Assembly: GCA_963741305.1 (NCBI GenBank)
Contig: CAVUHL010000003.1
Span: 8,317,597-8,381,596 of the forward strand
Origin: DATMER01 sp963741305
GTDB lineage: Bacteria > Acidobacteriota > Thermoanaerobaculia > Multivoradales > UBA5704
Length of the DNA stretch: 64,000 nt
Direction of reading: 5' to 3'
Shown: piece by piece, positions 1 through 16,900 of the stretch
Position numbering within the stretch: the stretch's first letter is position 1
Layout of the letters: each line of letters starts with the position of its first letter
Notes under the pieces: model-generated
What the model was told of the DNA's origin: nothing
The model's input: the letters and a program-made list of their open reading frames with translations, nothing else
Database searches by the model: none
Program-made: the position numbers and the translations under genes

Positions 1-1
1 C

Positions 2-3000
2 TTCCTGCCGTTCGTGGCTCTGCAGCAGTTGGCGCTGGCTGCGATTGCAGCGCTCGAAGACGGGCTCCCCTCGAGCCTCAGGGAGGTCATGAGCGCGGGC
101 GAGCAGCTCTACGTCACCCCGCAGGTGGCGGAGCTGTTCTCGCGCCTGCCCGGGGCCGAGCTGCACAACCACTATGGCCCGTCCGAGACCCACGCCGTGA
201 CCTGGCTCGACCTCCAGGGAGACCCGGCGCGCTGGCCGGAGCGCCCGCCCATCGGCGTCCCCTTAGATCACGCCCGGGTCTTCCTCCTGGGCGTCGATCT
301 CCAACCGGTCCCGTTAGGGGTCGCAGGCGAAGTCTGGGTGGGCGGCGCAGGCTTGGCGCGGGGCTACCTGGGCCGGCCGCGCCTCACGGCCGAGCGCTTC
401 CTCCCCGACCCGTTCCACTGGGGCGAGGGGTGGAAGCCGGGCGACCGTCTTTACCGCACGGGCGACCTGGCGCGGCGCCGGCCCGACGGCGTCTTCGAAT
501 TCCTCGGCCGGCGCGACTCCCAGGTCAAGATCCGCGGCCACCGCATCGAGCTGTTCGAGGTGGAGACGGCACTGGCCCGCCATCCCGCCGTGCAGCAGGC
601 AGCCGCCGCGGTCCGCGGCGAGGCCTCGGGTGGGCGCCGCCTGGTGGGCTACGTGGTCCTCCGCGGCGGGGTGAAGCCTCTCACCTTCGGCGACATACGC
701 GCCTTCCTGGCGGAGAGCCTGCCCGACCCCATGGTCCCCACCGCCTGGGCCTTCCTCGACACGCTCCCGCTCACCCCCACGGGCAAGCTCGACCGCCGCG
801 CCCTCGCCCGCATCGAGCCCCAGGAGGGGGCGACTGGCGACGGCGAGCCCTTCGTGGGGCCGCGCAACCCGGCGGAAGAGCTGCTGGCCACCGTCTGGAT
901 CGATGTGCTGGGCGTGGCACGCGTGGGCGCCCTGGATGACTTCTTCCAACTCGGCGGCCACTCGCTCCTCGCCACCCAGGTGGCGTCGCGCATCCGCGAA
1001 GAGTTCGGGGTGGACCTGCCGCTGAGGCGGATCTTCGAGGCCTCGACCCTCGCCGCCATGGCCGCCGCGATCCTGGACGTGGAGGGGGCGCCGTCCGCTC
1101 CTCCGATCCGCCGCGTGCCGCGCACGGGCGACCTCCCCCTCTCCTTCGCCCAGGAGCGCCTCTGGGTTCTGGACCGGCTCCAGGCGGGCGGTTCGGCCTA
1201 TAACATCCCGCTGGTCCTGACTGCTGAGGGGAGCCTGGACCCGAAGCGCCTGGCCGTGGTCCTTTCCGAGGTGGTCCGCCGCCACGAAGTCCTGCGCACC
1301 GTCTTTGCCGAGCGCGACGGCTCGCCGGTCCAGGTGGTGCTGCCGGCCGCGCCGGTGCCGCTCCCCGTGGTGGATCTGACCGGAATGATGGAGGAGAAGC
1401 CGGAGGAGGCCCAGCGCCTCGCGGAAGAGGAGGCGGTGCGGCCGTTCGACCTCGCGGCCGGGCCGTTGCTGCGGGCAGTGGTTGTGAAGCTGGCCCCGGA
1501 GCGGAGCCTGGTGCTCTTGAACCTCCACCACATCGTCACGGACGGCTGGTCCATGGGCGTGCTGGTGCGTGAGGTCAATGCACTCTACGCCGGCCGGACT
1601 TTGCCTGGTCTTGCCGTCCAGTACGCCGACTTCGCGGTCTGGCAGCGGCGGTGGCTCTCGGGCGAGGTGCTGGAGCGCCAGATCGCCTGGTGGCGGGAGC
1701 GGCTGCGCGGCGCTCCCGCGGCCCTGGAGCTGCCGGCCGACCATCCGCGGCCGCCGGTGCAGACCCAGCGCGGCGCCGAGCACCGCTTCGAGCTGGATCC
1801 GGCCCTGTTCCGCCGTGTCCTGGCGCTGGCCCGGGAGGAGGGGGTGACCCCGTTCATGGTCCTGGCAGGCGGCCTGTTCGCGCTGCTCTCGCGGCTCACG
1901 GGGCAGTCGGACGTGCCCATCGGCTCGCCCATCGCGAACCGGAACCGCATCGAGACCGAGGGGCTGATCGGGTTCTTCGTGAACACCCTCGTGCTGCGGG
2001 CCGACCTGTCGCGGGCGGAGAGCTTCCGCGACCTGCTGCGCCAGGTGCGGGAGGCGAGCCTCGGGGCCTACGCCCACCAGGACGTGCCGTTCGAAAAGCT
2101 GGTGGACGAGCTGCACCCGGACCGCGACCTTTCGCGCTCGCCCCTCTTCCAGGTGGCGCTGGCGCTCCAGAATGCGCCGCTGCCCGCTGCCAGTCTTTCC
2201 CACGAAGGGGGCGACGTGAAGCTGAGCCCCGAGGAGATTCCCACGGGCGTGGCCAAGTTCGACCTCTCCTTCGTCTTCGTCGAGGATGAGGGACGGTTCG
2301 CCGGCCTGCTCCAGTACGCCACCGACCTCTTCGAGGCCTCGACCGCCGCGCGCTACGCCCGGCACCTCGCGGTCCTTCTGGACGACCTCACGGCCCGGCC
2401 CCGCGCGCGCCTTTCAGAGGCATCCCTGCTCACGGAAGAGGAGCGGCGGCAGATCGTCCATGACTGGAACGACACGGCCGCACCCATCCCTGAGGCCACG
2501 ATCCATGGCCTGTTCGAGGAGCGCGTGGAGCGCCAGCCGGACGCTCTGGCCGCCGTGTGGGAAAGCGAGTCGCTTACCTATGCCGGCCTGGACGAGCGGG
2601 CCAACCGTCTGGCCTGGCTGCTGCGCGAGCGCGGGGTCCGCCCCGGTGTGCCCGTGGGTGTCTGGATGGAGCGGTCGCTCGACCTGATCGTCGCCGTGCT
2701 CGGCATCCTCAAGGCCGGCGGGCACTACCTGCCCCTGGACCCTTCCTGGCCGGCGGAGCGGGCCGAAGCCATCCTGGCCGGGTCGCGGACTCCGATCGTG
2801 ATCGCCCGGTCGCCGCTGCTCCGCTCGTTCCCGCTCGCCGACGTCATCTGCCTGGATGTCGAAACTCCCAGGCTCCCTGCCGAGCCCATCGATCCCGAGG
2901 CGGTCCGTTCCCTCTGGGACTTCGTGGCCGAGCAGGCCACCGACCGGGTGACGGCTGGCGGCTTTGTCAGCAGCTACACCGGCCAGCCGTTCTCCGAGGC

Positions 3001-5061
3001 CGAGGTGGACGAGTACCGCGACCGCGTGCTCGCTCTCGCCGCGCCCTGGCTGCGGCCGGACGCCCGCGTGCTGGAGATCGGCTCGGGCGCCGGCCTGATC
3101 TTCTGGGAGATGGCGCCGCGGGTCGCCCATGCCGTGGGCCTCGATCCCTCGGAGCTCACGCAGGAGCGCAACCGAGCCCGGGCAGGGGCCAATGCCGAGA
3201 ATATTGAGCTGCTGACCGGCTTTGCCCACGAGATGCCCGATGGTCCGTTCGATCTGATCGTGATGGCGAGCACGGTGCAGTTCTTCCCCGGTCCGGTCTA
3301 CCTGGAGCGGGTGGTGGAGCAGGCCCTGGCGCGCCTCGCGCCCGGCGGCGCCCTGCTCGTGGCCGACGTGCCGGACGCGCGCCTCCGTGAAGAATTCCGG
3401 CGCTCGGGAGCTACGCCCGGGCAGGAGATGTGGATCGACGAGGACCTCTTCCGCGAGATCGGAGAAGCGACCGTCCTCCACCGTCAGCAGGGCTTCGAGA
3501 ACGAGCTGCGCTTCCGCTACGACGTGCTGTTGCGGCCGGGCTATCGGAGGACACCGCGTCGGAAACATGTCTGGACCGCATGGCACGTGGAGCGTCAGTC
3601 CCCTGAGCGGCTGCCCGCTTCGGCTTCGCCGGATGACTTCGCCTACGTCATCCATACCTCGGGCTCGACCGGCCAGCCCAAGGGAATCGGCGTGCAGCAC
3701 CGGCCGGCCGTGAACCTGATCGGCTGGGTCAACCGGACGATGGAGGTGGGGCCGGAAGACCGCTTGCTCTTCGTGACCTCGCTGGGCTTCGACCTGTCCG
3801 TCTACGACGTCTTCGGCACGCTCGCGGCCGGGGGCACCATCCACGTAGCCCCCGAGGAGGCGCTGCGCGATCCGGAGAGGCTGGTGGCACTGTTGCGTGA
3901 CGAGCCCATCACGATCTGGGACTCGGCGCCGGCCGCGCTCCAGCAGCTCGCGCCGCTGTTCCCGGAACGGGGAGAGAAGCTGCGGCTGGTGCTGCTCTCG
4001 GGCGACTGGATCCCGGTGCGCCTGCCCGACCAGGTGCGGACCGCGTTCCCCTGGGCCCAGGTCATCAGCCTGGGCGGCGCCACGGAGGCCACGGTGTGGT
4101 CCAACTGGTATCCCATCGGCGAGGTGGACCCGCGCTGGCCGAGCATCCCTTATGGCCGGCCCATCGCGAACGCCCGCTATCACGTGCTCGACGAAGGGCT
4201 GAGCCCCTGCCCGGTTGGTGTCCCGGGCGACCTCTACATCGGAGGGGACGTGCTCTCCGCCGGCTACGTCTATCAGCCCGAGCTGACCGCGGCGCAGTTC
4301 CTCCCCGACCCGTTCGGGGAGGCAGGGGGCCGGCTCTACCGTACGGGAGACCGGGCGCGGTATTTTGCGGGCGTCGCCGACGGCAACCTGGAGTTCCTGG
4401 GCCGGGTCGACCAGCAAGTCAAAATCCGGGGCTACCGCATCGAGCTGGGGGAGATCGAAATAGCCCTCCTCCGTCACCCCGGCGTCCGCGATGCGGTCGT
4501 GCTGGCGCGGGAGGACGTCCCCGGCGAGAAGCGCCTGGTGGGATACATTGTGCCGTCCCGGCAGCCGGCTCCGGCTGCGCCGGAGCTGCGGGCCTTCCTG
4601 CAGGAGACCCTGCCCGAGTACATGGTCCCCTGGACCTTCGTCGATCTGGCGGCGCTGCCGGTCACCGGCAACGGCAAGCTCGACCGGGCGGCTCTGCCGG
4701 CGCCCCGGGAGGTCAGGGCCGAGGCCGCGGCATTCACCGCGCCGCGCAACGACCTGGAGCGGGCCATCGCCGAAGCCTGGCGCGAGGTGCTCCAGCTCGA
4801 GCGCGTGGGCGTCCAGGAGAGCTTCTTCGAGGTCGGCGGCAGCTCGCTGCTTCTGGCCCGCCTGCAGAGCCGTCTGCGCCAGGCGCTCGGCCGGGAGATC
4901 CCCTTCGTGGAGCTGTTCCGGCACCCGACGATCGAGAGCCTGGCCCAGAGCCTCGAAGGCGAGGCGCCGACGCTGGAGGACAAGGCGGAGCAGGCGCGCG
5001 CCCGCACCGAAACCCGCCGCGAATCGATGCGGCAGCTTCAGGAGAAACGGCGGAGCAGGAA

Positions 5062-5065
<4 letters not shown>
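2..5065 (+). CDS. NRPS, 5'-truncated: (A)-PCP-C-A(MT)-PCP
   Basis: This is a non-ribosomal peptide synthetase whose start lies left of the window; the frame is open from base 2. In order it shows the C-terminal half of an A domain (HYGPSETH near base 175), a PCP (LGGHSLLA near 955), an LCL-type C domain (HHIVTDG near 1527), a second A domain (TSGSTGQPKG near 3655) and a PCP (VGGSSLLL near 4832). The second A domain is interrupted by a SAM methyltransferase (EIGSGAG near 3070, VQFF near 3270) between motifs A2 and A3, upstream of the P-loop-like A3 motif. Its specificity positions read D-L-Y-D-L-S-L-V-W, close to the Cys code DLYNLSLIW, and it has GGATEA in place of YGPTE. The same arrangement is known from TioN of thiocoraline biosynthesis, which S-methylates Cys. 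Methylated Cys is therefore an inference. The stop overlaps the next start (ATGA). Confidence 0.95.
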
Positions 5066-9261
<4,196 letters not shown>

Positions 9262-9298
9262 GCCGATGGGATCGTCAAACCCGCCGCTGAAGCCTCCT

Positions 9299-9487
9299 GA
9301 CCCGCGGGTTGCGTCGCGAAACCCACGGGTTTGGCTTCCCAACCCGCCGGTTTTGCGTCCCAACCGGCGGGTTTTGCTTCCTAACCGGCGGGTTTCGTGT
9401 CCCAACCCGCGGGTCAGGGGGGTCAACCGGCGGGTTTTGTGTCCCAACCCGTGGGTTTTCCGGCTCAACCCGTGGGTTTTCTCGGCC
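9299..9487 (+). repeat. Nine tandem 21-bp palindromic repeats in an intergenic gap
   Basis: Nine head-to-tail units of exactly 21 bp run from 9299 to 9487, each centred on a near-palindrome of the form AACCSGCSGGTT followed by a variable 9-bp spacer. They fill most of the 268-bp gap between the PKS gene and the free-standing C gene, the only sizeable gap in the assembly line. Because 21 is a multiple of 3, several frames stay open, giving Asn-Pro-Arg-Val-type heptads; I do not regard these as coding. Each unit could be a protein-binding site or a small RNA hairpin. Role unknown. Confidence 0.9.
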
Positions 9488-9529
9488 GGCCCGCTGTTTG
9501 AGCGGCTTCAGCCGCGGATTGCACTCTAG

Positions 9530-10963
9530 ATGAGCGTCGTCGACCGTCTTTCCGCCCTTAGTCCGGAGCAGCGGGCCTTGTTCGAGAAGCTGCGCCAGAA
9601 GCAGCCTCGGCCGCGCGCGCTTCCTCCGGTGCTCCCGGTCTCCGGACCCACGGGCGTGGGCGACTGGCCGCTCTCCTTCGACCAGGAGCGGCTCTGGCGG
9701 ATGCACCGGGAGCAGCCCGGCCTGGTCTCCTGGAACGTGGACGCCGGCAGCCACGTCAAGGGGGCGCTGGACGTGCCGCGCTTCCTGGCCGCGTTCCGCG
9801 AGCTGATCCGCCGCCACGCGGCCTGGCGTACCACCTTCCCGGTCGTGGACGGCCGGCCCGTACAGAGGGTCCACCCCTGGGTGGAGCCCGCGGTGTCGGT
9901 GATCGACGTGAGCGCCCTGCCGGTGGAGATGCGCGAGCGCTCCGGCCATGAGGCCATCTACGAGCACACGCGCAACCCGTTCGACCTGGAGAAGGGACCG
10001 CTCCTGCGCATCGCCCTGGTGCGGCTCGCGGCGGACGAGCACCTCTACCTGCTCACCATCCACCACACCGTGACCGACTGGATCACCTTCCAGGTCTTCT
10101 TCCAGGAACTGATCCGGATCTACGAAGGCCGGCGCCTCCCTCTGCCGCCGGTCCAGTTCCCCGACTACGCGCTCTGGGAGAGGGAGCTGTACCAGGGGGA
10201 GGTTCTGGAGGAGGAGGCCCGGTTCTGGCGCAAGGAGCTGGAGGGCTTTCCGCTCGTCCTCGACCTCACCAACCAGCCGCGGCCCGCGGTGCAGAGCCAG
10301 CGGGGCGGCCTCTTCCGCGTCCGCGCCGGGGCCGAGCGCACCGGCCGCCTCCGCAGCCTGGCGCGCAAGGAGGGCGCTACGATGTTCATGGCGGTCCTCG
10401 CCGTGCTCAACGCCCTGATCTCCCGCGTGACCGGGCGGGAGAGGATCGTCATCGGCTCCAACAGCGCCAACCGTCCGCGGCCCGAGCTGGAGGCGGTGGC
10501 GGGGCTCTTCCTGACACAGGTTCCGTTTGCCACCGACCTCTCGGGAGACCCGGCCTTCCGGGAGGTGCTGGCGCGCACGAAGCGGACGGCACTCTCGGCC
10601 TATGCCCATCAGAACCTGCCCTTCAGCAAGCTGATCGAGGTTCTGGGCGCGGGCTCCACTCCCGAGCGCAACCCGGTCGTGCAGGTGATCTTGTTGATCC
10701 TGGAGGGGGAGAGCCACGGCAGCTCCGGAGCGCTCGACTTCGAGCCGGTCGGGCTCTACGACGGCAACTCGCGCTGGGACCTGATGTTCGGGCTTTACGA
10801 CTACCACGACATCGGCCTCGCCGGCCCGCTGGAGTACAACGCGGACATCTTCGACGCGGAGACCGTGGGCTGCCTGCTGGAGCTGTTCTACCGCACGATC
10901 GATGCGGTGACGGCCGATCCGGAGATCCTCCTGTCGCAGCTGCCGGGGTGGGAGGGCAGATGA
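9530..10963 (+). CDS. Free-standing NRPS condensation domain protein
   Basis: This 477-residue protein consists of a short N-terminal helical segment (LSPEQRALFEKLRQKQ) and a single condensation domain, with no A or PCP domain. The N-terminal segment is nearly repeated in the genes starting at 10960 and 22991, so it may act as a docking or linker element. The catalytic motif reads HHTVTDW: both His and the Asp are kept, but the usual final Gly is Trp. It follows the PKS gene across the palindromic repeat array and overlaps the next NRPS gene by ATGA. The next gene also begins with a C domain, giving two consecutive C domains after the PKS module. It may condense the polyketide unit, load in trans, or be a structural or modifying C domain; the sequence does not decide. 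Confidence 0.9.
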   Translation: MSVVDRLSALSPEQRALFEKLRQKQPRPRALPPVLPVSGPTGVGDWPLSFDQERLWRMHREQPGLVSWNVDAGSHVKGALDVPRFLAAFRELIRRHAAWRTTFPVVDGRPVQRVHPWVEPAVSVIDVSALPVEMRERSGHEAIYEHTRNPFDLEKGPLLRIALVRLAADEHLYLLTIHHTVTDWITFQVFFQELIRIYEGRRLPLPPVQFPDYALWERELYQGEVLEEEARFWRKELEGFPLVLDLTNQPRPAVQSQRGGLFRVRAGAERTGRLRSLARKEGATMFMAVLAVLNALISRVTGRERIVIGSNSANRPRPELEAVAGLFLTQVPFATDLSGDPAFREVLARTKRTALSAYAHQNLPFSKLIEVLGAGSTPERNPVVQVILLILEGESHGSSGALDFEPVGLYDGNSRWDLMFGLYDYHDIGLAGPLEYNADIFDAETVGCLLELFYRTIDAVTADPEILLSQLPGWEGR

Positions 10964-13900
10964 GCGTCGCCGACCGTCTCGCCGGCCTTTCCCCTGAGCA
11001 GCGGGCTCTCTTCGAGAAGCTGCGGGAAAAGCAGCGCAAGGCTGCGGCCCGCCCGTCCCAGCCGCCGCCGGTGCAGCGGGTCACCGGCCCCACGGGCGAG
11101 GGTGACTGGCCGCTGTCGCTCGACCAGGAGCGCTTCTGGTTCATGGAGCAGCTCTACCCGGGAAGCGCCGGGCTCAACATCACGGCCGCGACCCGGATGC
11201 GCGGCCCGGTCTCCGTGCCGGCCATGGGCGCGGCGCTAGACGAGGTCGTGCGGCGGCACGCCGCCTGGCGCACGACCTTCCCGGTCCTGGACGGCGTCCC
11301 GGTGCAACGGGTGCTGCCACCGCGCAGCCAACCCCTGGCCCTGGTCGATCTTTCCGGTCTGCCCGAGGAGCGGCGCGAGCCCGAGGTCTTGCGGCTGGTG
11401 GCGGAGGCCACGGCGGCGCCGTTCGCGCTGGAGGGCTCGCTCGTGCGGTCGGCGTTCGTCCGCCTCGGCCTTCGGGACCACGTCTGCGTCCTCACGGTCC
11501 ACCACCTGGTCACCGACTTCATCTCCTTCCAGATCGCTTTTTCTGAGCTGGCGGCGCTCTACGCCGGCTCCTCGGCCCTGCCGGCGCTGCCGATCCAGTA
11601 CCCGGACTTCGCCGTCTGGCAGCGCGGTTGGCTCCAGGGCGAGGCGCTGCAGGAGCTGGCCTCCTGGTGGCAGGAGCGGTTGTCGGGCTTCCCTCTGGCC
11701 CTGGAGCTGCCGACGGACCGGCCGCGGCCCGCGGTGGCCCGCATGCGCGGCGGCCGGCGCGTGGTCGGCGCCTCCCGGGAGCTGTCGGAAGCCCTGCGGG
11801 GCCTCGGCCGGCGCGAGGGCACCACGCTGTTCATGACCGTGCTCGCCTCGGTTGCGGCGCTGCTGCACCGGCTCTCGGGCCAGGAGAAGCTGATCCTCGG
11901 CGCCAACAATGCGAACCGCAACCGGCCCGAGCTCGAGCCGGTCCTCGGTTGCTTCCTGACCCAGGTGCCGTTCCCCATCGACCTGACCGGCGATCCCTCC
12001 TTCCGGGAGCTGCTCGCGCGGGTCCGGCAGTCGGCCCTCGGCTCTTTCGCGCACCAAGACTTGCCGTTCGGCAAGCTGGTCGAGGCGATCCGCCCGGAGC
12101 GCGACACGAGCCGGCAGCCCGTGGTCCAGGCCCTCGTCCAGGTGCTCGATGGCCAGCCCTCCAAGGCGGAGCTCGCCGGGGTCACCTTCGAGCCCGTGGA
12201 CGCCCACGACGGCAACGCCCGCTACGACCTGATGCTCACCCTGTTCGACCATCCCGGCGGGCTCGCGGGCTCCCTGGAGTTCGACGCGGACCTCTTCGAC
12301 CCGGCCACCGCCGAACGCCTGGCGGGGTTGCTCTTCTTGCAGGCCGGGCGCGCCGCGGCCGATCCGGAGCTGCGACTGTCCGAGCTGCCCGTCCTCTCCG
12401 AGGCGGAGCGGCACCAGGCCCTGGTGGAGTGGAACGGCACGGCCCGGCCGCTGCCGGGCTGGACTCTCCCGGAGCGCTTCGCCGCCCAGGCCGCCAGGGC
12501 GCCGGAAGCGGTCGCCGTCATCTCAGGAGCCGAGAGGCTCACCTACGGCGAGATCGACCGCCGCTCGGACGAGCTTGCGCACCGTCTCCGGGCCGCGGGG
12601 GTGGAGCCGGACTCGCGGGTGGCGCTCCTCCTGGGCCGCACGCCGGACGTGCCCGTCGCCATCCTCGCCGCGTGGAAGGCCGGGGCCGCCTACGTCCCGC
12701 TCGATCCCGAGTGGCCCGCCGAGCGCCTGGAGATGGTGATCGAAGACGCCGAGCCCGCCATTCTGGTCCACCACGGACCCCTGCCGGCGTTCTTGGACGT
12801 GCCGGCTCTCGATCTAGCTGCTCCCGGTATCCCGGGGGACGGGGAGCTTCCGGCCTTCCGCTCGGACCGGCTCGCCTACCTGATCTACACCTCGGGGACG
12901 ACCGGCAAGCCGAAGGCCGTGATGGTCGAGCACGGCAGCGTGGCCGCCATGGTCGGGGCTGTCCTGGACCGGATCGGCGCCGGCCCGGACGACCGGGTGC
13001 CGCACCTCTCCCGGTACACCTTCGACGTCACGCTCCTGGAGATCTTCGTCCCCCTCGTCGCGGGAGGGACCTGCGAGATCGTGCAGGCTGATGAAGTCCT
13101 GGACGGCTTCCTGGCCGTGCTGGAGCGCTCCACCCGCGTCTTCACCGTGCCCGCCCTGCTGCGCCGTGCCGTGGCCGAAGCACAGGGGCGCCGATTCGAT
13201 GGGTTGCGGACCCTCACCTCCGGTGGCGATCTGACGCCCCCTGACCTCCTGGAAGAGCTGCTCGCGGCGTTCCCCTCCACCGAGGTCGAGGTGCTCTACG
13301 GTCCGACCGAGACGGCGATCGTCTGCACGGGCCACCGGCTGAGCCGGACGCAGAGGCCGGAGCGCGCGCTGATCGGCCGTCCGCTCGATGGCGTAGAGGC
13401 GCGGGTCATGGACCCCCGCGGCAAGCCTGTACCCCTCGGCGTCCCGGGCGAGCTGTGGATCGGTGGCCCCGGCGTGGCGCGGGGCTACTTCCGGCGCGAC
13501 CCACTGACCGCTGAGCGCTTCGTCGAGGTGGACGGCCGCCGCTTCTACCGCACGGGCGACCTCGTCCGCCAGGTCCCGGCCGAAGGAGGGGAGCTGGAGT
13601 TCCTCGGCCGCGTCGACGAGCAGGTCAAGGTGCGCGGCTTCCGCATCGAGCCGGGGGAAGTCGAGGCGGCGCTGCTCGACCATCCCGCGGTGCGGGAAGC
13701 GGCGGTAATCGCTCTGCCCTCCGGAAGCGACAAGCAGCTCGTGGCCTACGTGGTGGGCACGGACGACGCGGAGGCGCTGCGCACTTTCCTCCAGGGCCGG
13801 CTCCCCGGCTACATGGTGCCCGCGCTCTTCGTCCCTCTGGACGCGCTGCCGATAAGCGCCCACGGCAAGGTGGACCGCAAGGCGCTCCCCGCGCCGGGGG

Positions 13901-16900
13901 CGGCGCGCGAGGCATTGGAGGCATTGGCCGGCTCGGCGGCCCCGCGCAACCCGCGGGAGGAACTGCTCGCCGGGATCTGGCGCGAGGCGCTCGGCCTCGA
14001 GCGGGTGGGGATCCACGACAACTTCTTCCAGCTCGGCGGCGATTCGATCCTGAGCATCCAGGTCGTGGCGCGGGCGCGCCGGGCCGGGCTCCTCCTCACT
14101 ACCCGGCAGTTCTTCGACAACCAGACGATCGCCGGGCTCGCGGCGGTCGCGGGGACCTCCGAAGTTGTGGCGGAGGTGCAGGAGGAAATAGAAGGGGACG
14201 TCCCGCTCACGCCCATCCAGCGCCGCTTCTTCGCGGAGGGCCGGCGGGAGCCCTGGCGCTTCAACCAGGCGGTGCTTCTCGCTTCCCCTCATCTTGAGGC
14301 CGTGCCGCTCGCCGCCGTCCTGGACAGGCTCGCGCGGCATCACGATGCGCTGCGCCTGCGCTTCGTGCGGGAGGCGGATGGCGGCTGGCGCCAGCACTAT
14401 GCTCCTGCCGCCTCGGTGCCTTTCCTGGAGGTCGACCTCCCGCCGGAAGCCCTCGAATCCGCCGTCGAGCAGCTCCAATCGGGGCTCGATCTGGAAAACG
14501 GCCCGCTGTTCACGGCCGCTCTCTTCCATCTGGGAGCGGAGGACCGGCTGCTCCTCACGGCGCACCACCTGGTCGCGGACGCCGTCTCCTGGCGCGTGCT
14601 GCTCGAGGACTTGACCAGTAGCTTCATACAGCGTGAGCTGCCGCCGAAGACCACCTCCTGGAAGCGCTGGGCCGAGCTTCTGATGGCCTCTTCGAACGAC
14701 GATGAGATCCCCTACTGGCAGGCGACCCCGTCCGTCGCGCCGCTGCCGGTCGCTTCCGATCTGGATGGAGCCCAGGCAACGGTCTCCGTCGAGCTGGGCC
14801 GCAGGGAGACCCGGGCGTTGCTCCAGGACGCTCCGGAGGTCTACCGCACCCAGGTCAACGACCTGCTGCTCGCGGCGCTCGCCCGCGCCTTCGCCGCGTG
14901 GACGGGGGAGCGCACGCTGCTCGTGGAACTGGAAGGGCACGGGCGCGAGGAGGTCTTTCCGGGCGTGGACCTCTCGCGCACCGTGGGCTGGTTCACCACC
15001 CTCTTCCCGGTGGCCCTGACGCTGCCACCCGGCGCCGGACCGAAGGAGTCGATCCAGGCGGTGAAGGAGACCCTCCGCGCCGTGCCGCGCCGAGGGCTCG
15101 GATACGGCCTGCTGCGCGATCGCCTGTCCATCCCGGAGCCCCAGGTCTCGTTCAACTACCTGGGCCGCTTCGGCGCGCCCGCCGGGGATACGGGGGCCTT
15201 CACCTTCGCGCCCGAAGCCGTGCGCGGCGCGGAGGGGGAGGCCGTGCCCGGCCGGCATCTCTTCGCGGTGGACCTGCTGGTGCTGGACGACCGACTGCGC
15301 GTCACCTGGAGCTACGACTCCGGCCACCATCTACCCGCCACCGCCGAGCGGCTGGCACACTCCTTCCTCGCCGAGCTGGAGGCCCTGGTCGCCCATTGCC
15401 TGTCGCCGGAGGCCGGCGGTTACACCCCCTCCGACTTCCCGCTCGCCGGGCTCGATCAGGTGGCGCTCGACAAGCTGGAAAGGGGCGTGGAAGACCTCTA
15501 TCCCCTGGCTCCCTTGCAGGAGGGCATCCTCTTCCACAGCCTCTACGCTCCCGGAGCGGACCCCTACCTGGAGCAGTTCACCGCCCAGCTCGAAGGTCCG
15601 CTCGATGCGCCCGCCTTCGCCGCCGCCTGGCAGCGGGCCGTCGATCGCCACACCGCGTTGCGCACGGCCTTCCTCTGGCAGGACGTCGACCGTCCGCTGC
15701 AGCTCGTGCGGCGGGAGGCGGAGCTCCCCTGGACCGTTCAGGACTGGCAGGGCGAAGCCTGGTGGGATGACCTCCTGGCGGCCGACCGGGCGCGCGGCTT
15801 CGACCTCGGTCAGGCGCCGCTCATGCGCCTGACCCTGGTGCGCACGGACCATCACAGTCATCGCAGCCATCGGCTGGTCTGGACCGCCCACCACCTGATC
15901 TTCGACGGCTGGGGCTTCCCCCTGATCCTGTCCGAGGTCTTCTCCGCCTATCAAAACCCCGGGGTTCAGCTACCGCCGGCCCGGCCCTACCGCGACTACA
16001 TCGCCTGGCTCGCACATCGTGATGAGAGCGAAGCAGAGCGCCACTGGCGAGAGGTGCTCCGCGGCTTCACCGAGCCCACCGCCATCCCCTTCGACCATGC
16101 GGCCGGAGAGGAGGACGCCTTCGAGCGGAGCGCCGCCCTGCCCGCAGGGGAGCTGGAGGCGCTCGCGCAACGGCTTCAGGTCACCTTGAACACGCTGATC
16201 CAGGGGGCCTGGGCGCTGCTCCTGTCGCGCTACGCGCAAGCCGCGGACGTGGTCTTCGGCGCCGTGGTCTCCGGCCGCCCGGCCGAGCTGCCTGGCGTCG
16301 AGTCGATCGTGGGGCTGTTCATCAACACCGTGCCCGTGCGGGTGAACGTCCCGGAAGACGAGCCCGCCTCCGCTTGGCTGGCGCGGCTCCAGGCGGACCA
16401 GCTCGGGCTGCGCCAGTACCAGTGGACGCCGCTCTCCCGCGTGCAGGCGCTCTCGGAGGCCCCGGCGGGCGAGCCGCTCTTCGCAAGCCTCCTCGCCTTC
16501 GAGAACTACCCCGTCGATCCCTCTGTATCCGCCCATCTGGGCGAGCTGCGGATCGTGGGCGTCGAGCTGGCCGAGCGCACCAACTATCCGCTCGGGCTGA
16601 GCGTCGTGGCACGCGATGGCGGCCTCTCCTTACGCCTGAGCGCCCATCGCCGCTTCGAGCCGGTCACCGTGGAGCGGCTGCTGGCCCATCTGGTGAACCT
16701 CCTGCAGGCCCTCGCCGCCGATCCCGGAAGGGCGCCGCGCGAGCTGCCGATGCTCTCCGAGGAGGCGCGGCACCAAGCCCTCCTGGAATGGAACGACACG
16801 GCCCGGCCGCTCCCGGGTTGGACCCTGCCGGAGCGCTTCGCCGCCCAAGCCGCCGCGGCGCCCACCTCGGTCGCGGTGATCGCCGGAGCTGAGAGGCTCA

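Noticed and set aside
9299..9487. Possible CRISPR array
   Set aside because: The units are 21 bp with 9-bp variable parts; repeats are not identical, there are no unique spacers of normal size, and no cas gene is near.
9266..9529. Small gene with Asn-Pro-Arg-Val heptads between PKS and C genes
   Set aside because: The heptads follow from the 21-bp period, several frames on both strands are open, and there is no convincing ribosome-binding site.
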